From NCBI RefSeq assembly GCF_026460945.1, contig NZ_JAOVZV010000010.1:248001-312000 (forward strand): DNA of 64,000 bases, given 5' to 3'. The DNA comes from Chryseobacterium luquanense (GTDB taxonomy: Bacteria; Bacteroidota; Bacteroidia; Flavobacteriales; Weeksellaceae). This document shows, one piece after another, positions 61,513-64,000 of the stretch; the stretch's first letter is position 1, and each line of letters starts with the position of its first letter. The notes beneath the pieces were generated by a model. The model had not been told where the DNA came from. It searched no databases and saw only the letters and a list, made by a program, of their open reading frames with translations. A program made the position numbers and the translations under genes.

Positions 61513-62142
61513 TCAATTTTTAATCCCCAAAACTATCAACTCCATTTCAATATTTTTCCTCGCCTGAACTTCATATTTATCTTTAAAATATCCAGTTTTA
61601 AAAATGCTTTCTAATTCCAAAAAATGCTCTAAAACTTTTTTCCTTCCTGGTTTATAAAGAAAATCAGGATAAATTGAATATTCTTTTCGTATCTGTTTTA
61701 TATATTCTAAATAATCTTCATAGCCTTTTCCAAGGATTGATAAATCTGCATCCAAAAGGAAATTGGTGTCTTCATCATCAGATTTTTTGTGAGATTTTGT
61801 GGCTAAAATTTGCTCGTAAACTTTGAGAATCTCTTCGCTATTTAGATCTAAAAGTTCAAGTTTTTCCTTTGAAACTTCAGCACTTTTTTCTTCATTTGAT
61901 TTTGAAGTTACATCGTAAATTACATCATGATAAAAAATAGAATAAGAAATAATATTGACGTTTTCAATCTTATCTTTTACATTCTCAATTTCTCTAAACA
62001 TATTTTCTAAATGCTGAAGATTATGATAATGTCTGCTTTTCGCTGAATATTTTTTCTCAATTTCAAACCATAATTTTTCAATCAAGTTCGAATCATTTGT
62101 GGAATTAAGACAAATCTTTTCAAATTTTTCTTTCAAAATCAT
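61513..62142 (-). CDS. Predicted HD-domain metal-dependent phosphohydrolase
   Basis: 209 residues, cytosolic. RHYHNLQHLENM, YSIFYHDVIYD and LLDADLSILGKG give the H...HD...D metal-binding pattern of the HD superfamily. FLYKPGRKKVLEHFLELESI and FKTGYFKDKYEVQARKNIEM follow. Homologues are poorly characterised; nucleotides are likely substrates. It is convergent with the hydrolase gene. Confidence 0.78.
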   Translation of the reverse strand: MILKEKFEKICLNSTNDSNLIEKLWFEIEKKYSAKSRHYHNLQHLENMFREIENVKDKIENVNIISYSIFYHDVIYDVTSKSNEEKSAEVSKEKLELLDLNSEEILKVYEQILATKSHKKSDDEDTNFLLDADLSILGKGYEDYLEYIKQIRKEYSIYPDFLYKPGRKKVLEHFLELESIFKTGYFKDKYEVQARKNIEMELIVLGIKN

Positions 62143-62161
62143 GATGTGAAATTTATTTAAA

Positions 62162-62187
62162 TAAAAAAAGGAACTTAAAAAGTTCCC
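62162..62187 (-). terminator. Terminator overlapping the end of the rhodanese gene
   Basis: GGAACT / AGTTCC around AAAAA, with the A-run at 62162-62169 giving a T-run on the minus strand. The stem overlaps the stop codon of the rhodanese gene at 62175. Confidence 0.65.
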
Positions 62188-62474
62188 TTATTTGCTTCTA
62201 AATGTGCTTTCAATTCAGCCCAACCGCCGCCGTTGTAACCGTCTTTTAGGCCTTGAGAGTTTAGATATTCTAATGCTTTTCCGCTTCTGTTCCCGCTTCT
62301 GCAGAACAAAATTACAGGCTTTTCAATAGATAAAATCTCATCTTGTCTATCCTCAACTTCTCCCAGAGGAATGTTTTTAGCGCCTTCTATATTTCCGTCC
62401 ATTTCAAGCTCCATTGGCTCACGAACGTCGATTAATTCATAGTTTCCTGATTGTAATACATCTGCTAATGACAT
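62175..62474 (-). CDS. Rhodanese-like sulfurtransferase
   Basis: 99 residues, one rhodanese domain. LIDVREPMELEMDGNIEGAK and the active-site loop LFCRSGNRSGKALEYL with C58. It would carry a persulfide. No signal peptide is present, so it is cytoplasmic. It is near the HD gene on the same strand, with a terminator between, so it is separately ended. Confidence 0.9.
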   Translation of the reverse strand: MSLADVLQSGNYELIDVREPMELEMDGNIEGAKNIPLGEVEDRQDEILSIEKPVILFCRSGNRSGKALEYLNSQGLKDGYNGGGWAELKAHLEANKGTF

Positions 62475-62500
62475 AATAGTAATTTATTTTTATTTTTATT

Positions 62501-63712
62501 TTAAAAAAGAGTATATCCTAAGATAAATGAGAATGTTTGCAATTTAGAACTAAAATCAGCTTCTCTAGGAATCAAATCTTGGTTGCTATGTAGTCTTATT
62601 TCAGCACTGAAATTATTTATATATTGATATCCAATTCCAAATTCGAATTTTTGTTCAGTTCTTTGGGAGTATAAATCAGTATTAAATTCATAGTTGATTT
62701 CTGTTTTTCCTGAAATTGGAATTGTATAAGAGATATTAGTAAATAGTTGAGATTTGGTATTTAAAGGTAAATAATATCTTAGTCCAACAGGAAGTTGGAA
62801 ACCACTATATTCAACTGTCCTTTTTTCAAAAACTGAGGGAGCATATATTCTAGGAGATTCTGTCGTTTTTTCAGTTTTGTAAGAACTAAAATTTGGTTCA
62901 GCAATTATTCTCCAACGACCATTATTGTATGGAAGAATAAATTCTAATTCTAGACCAATTCTAAAGCTGGCCTTAGAATCAAATTGATCACTCATATCTT
63001 TGCGATTGTTGCTACTTAAAGAAAATTTATTTTGATTGATTCCTGATCTTATAGCTATTTTAAACCAGTCTCTTTCAGTCTTCTTTTTAATATCATCAAT
63101 GTACGAACTATCATTGCATTGATTAAATTTTATAAAAATTTTTTCTAAATCTTTGTTTTGATATTTAAGTGAATTAATCTCATTATTGGATAAATTACAA
63201 TTTATATCATTCTTAATTTGATTTTTGAATTCAGTATTGTAAGCAAGAGAAGAATTATCATACTTATAAGCTTTATATATCAATTGAAGAGGATGCGAAC
63301 CATCTATACTATAGAAATATCTAGTCAGGTTTTTTTCTTTATATGAATATAGACTAGCCTTACCAGATATCATTTTTTTTAAAAAAAGAGTTTCAGTATG
63401 AAATATTGGTTTTTCAGTTTCAGATAGGAAATCAAAATTTTCAGAAGACATATCAATATCAACGCTTTTTTTAACGTATATATTAGTTCCTATAGCAAAT
63501 TCAATAATATTTTTAAGATTACCTTTTAGAATTTCACTAGATTCTATTGTCTTGTAATCGAATTCTTTAGGATTATTCATCCAGTCAGAGTTTTTAATAT
63601 ATACAGTTTGTTTTTCACCCGATTCATTTACAATATATCCAAGTTCAAATTTAGTTTGCGAAAAATAAATTCCAGAAATAGATAAAAGAATAAATGAGAT
63701 TATTTTTTTCAT
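62501..63712 (-). CDS. Outer-membrane beta-barrel protein
   Basis: 403 residues, signal peptide (MKKIISFILLSISGIYFSQ). A N-terminal soluble part of ~210 residues precedes a PorT-like barrel beginning at WFKIAIRSGINQNKFSLSSN and ending FSFILGYTLF. Strands such as YSGFQLPVGLRYYLPLNTKS and FGIGYQYINNFSAEIRLHSN alternate as expected. Proteins like this in Chryseobacterium are sometimes misnamed tRNA modification GTPase, but no GTPase motif is present. Confidence 0.8.
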   Translation of the reverse strand: MKKIISFILLSISGIYFSQTKFELGYIVNESGEKQTVYIKNSDWMNNPKEFDYKTIESSEILKGNLKNIIEFAIGTNIYVKKSVDIDMSSENFDFLSETEKPIFHTETLFLKKMISGKASLYSYKEKNLTRYFYSIDGSHPLQLIYKAYKYDNSSLAYNTEFKNQIKNDINCNLSNNEINSLKYQNKDLEKIFIKFNQCNDSSYIDDIKKKTERDWFKIAIRSGINQNKFSLSSNNRKDMSDQFDSKASFRIGLELEFILPYNNGRWRIIAEPNFSSYKTEKTTESPRIYAPSVFEKRTVEYSGFQLPVGLRYYLPLNTKSQLFTNISYTIPISGKTEINYEFNTDLYSQRTEQKFEFGIGYQYINNFSAEIRLHSNQDLIPREADFSSKLQTFSFILGYTLF

Positions 63713-63813
63713 AATTACAGTTTTTTTTAAGTTGCTAAAATATATAATTTTTCTATAATATTTAAATTAGTTTTTTACAATTCATAAGAATAATTTATTA
63801 ATAAAATTAAATC

Positions 63814-63821
63814 TAATTTTG
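63814..63821 (+). promoter_or_regulatory. TAnnTTTG box of queG
   Basis: TAATTTTG ends 12 bases before the ATG at 63834, so the leader is only about seven bases. Confidence 0.45.
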
Positions 63822-63833
63822 CAATGCGAAAAT

Positions 63834-64000
63834 ATGAATTCTACAGCCGAAAAATATTCACAATTAATCAAGTCTAAAGCTAAAAGTTTTGGGTTTCAAA
63901 ATTGTGGAATTTCAAATGCAGATTTTTTGGAAGAAGATGCAAGACATCTCGAAAAATGGTTGAAAAATAATTATCATGGAGAAATGAAATACATGGAGAA
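63834..64000 (+). CDS. queG: Epoxyqueuosine reductase QueG (N-terminal part, cut by window edge)
   Basis: The frame from ATG 63834 runs off the right edge after 55 codons. SFGFQNCGISNADFLEEDAR and HLEKWLKNNYHGEMKYMEN match the conserved N-terminus of QueG, which reduces epoxyqueuosine to queuosine in tRNA anticodons. The catalytic and Fe-S parts lie outside the window. Queuosine occupies position 34 of tRNA-Asp(GTC), five genes of which are in this window. Confidence 0.88.
   Translation, partial: MNSTAEKYSQLIKSKAKSFGFQNCGISNADFLEEDARHLEKWLKNNYHGEMKYME

Noticed and set aside
62501-63712. tRNA modification GTPase, as relatives are sometimes named
   Set aside because: No G1, G3 or G4 GTPase motifs are present. 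A signal peptide and barrel strands are.

Overview
The window is an AT-rich stretch of a Bacteroidota chromosome, most like Chryseobacterium or a close relative in the Weeksellaceae. Four things point there: the gliding lipoprotein GldD, a SusC/SusD pair, Bacteroidetes-type (subtype iii) sheath proteins TssB/TssC, and many promoters of the form TTTG-N19..22-TAnnTTTG. Start codons generally lack a Shine-Dalgarno sequence. About 55 protein genes and five tRNA-Asp genes can be supported. No prophage, CRISPR array or intact insertion sequence is visible.

Layout. 1-1.8 kb: end of an unknown gene, a cysteine desulfurase and thioredoxin. 1.8-6.5 kb: a tRNA-Asp gene, a decayed region with an IS3-type orfA remnant, a CPA1 cation/proton antiporter with a bestrophin-like channel, then four tRNA-Asp copies in an exact 111-bp tandem array. 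6.5-9.5 kb: an outer-membrane protein, a possible small RNA, two small helix-turn-helix proteins, phased repeats and an HU-like protein. 9.6-18 kb (minus strand): two secreted proteins, one a 1046-residue VWA/DUF11 protein, followed by a small exported protein and three related membrane-anchored HTH regulators, two with TPR domains. 18.2-22.7 kb: the SusC/SusD pair. 22.9-37 kb: mixed envelope genes and housekeeping genes (L,D-transpeptidase, PDZ-aspartyl protease, TyrS, ECF sigma factor, LipA, AraC/MFS pair, FAD oxidoreductase).

37.3-45.5 kb looks like one functional unit. A LytS-like TPR histidine kinase and its LytTR response regulator lie beside VWA, DUF4139/MuiA-like, SIMPL-domain and DoxX-like membrane genes. 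The same direct repeat, two ACTTGGTRRA half-sites with start-to-start spacing of exactly 21 bp, lies 61-62 bp upstream of three start codons in this block. It also lies 40 bp from the kinase start. This is a self-consistent, apparently undescribed LytTR envelope-stress regulon and is the main discovery candidate.

45.6-64 kb: a lipocalin, CinA, two tandem M13 metallopeptidases, a TssB/TssC sheath pair with no other type VI genes nearby, MutY, GldD, a PfkB-family kinase, a PpiC/SurA-type isomerase, a nitronate monooxygenase-like enzyme with an alpha/beta hydrolase, an HD-domain protein, a rhodanese, a large outer-membrane protein, and the start of queG at the right edge.
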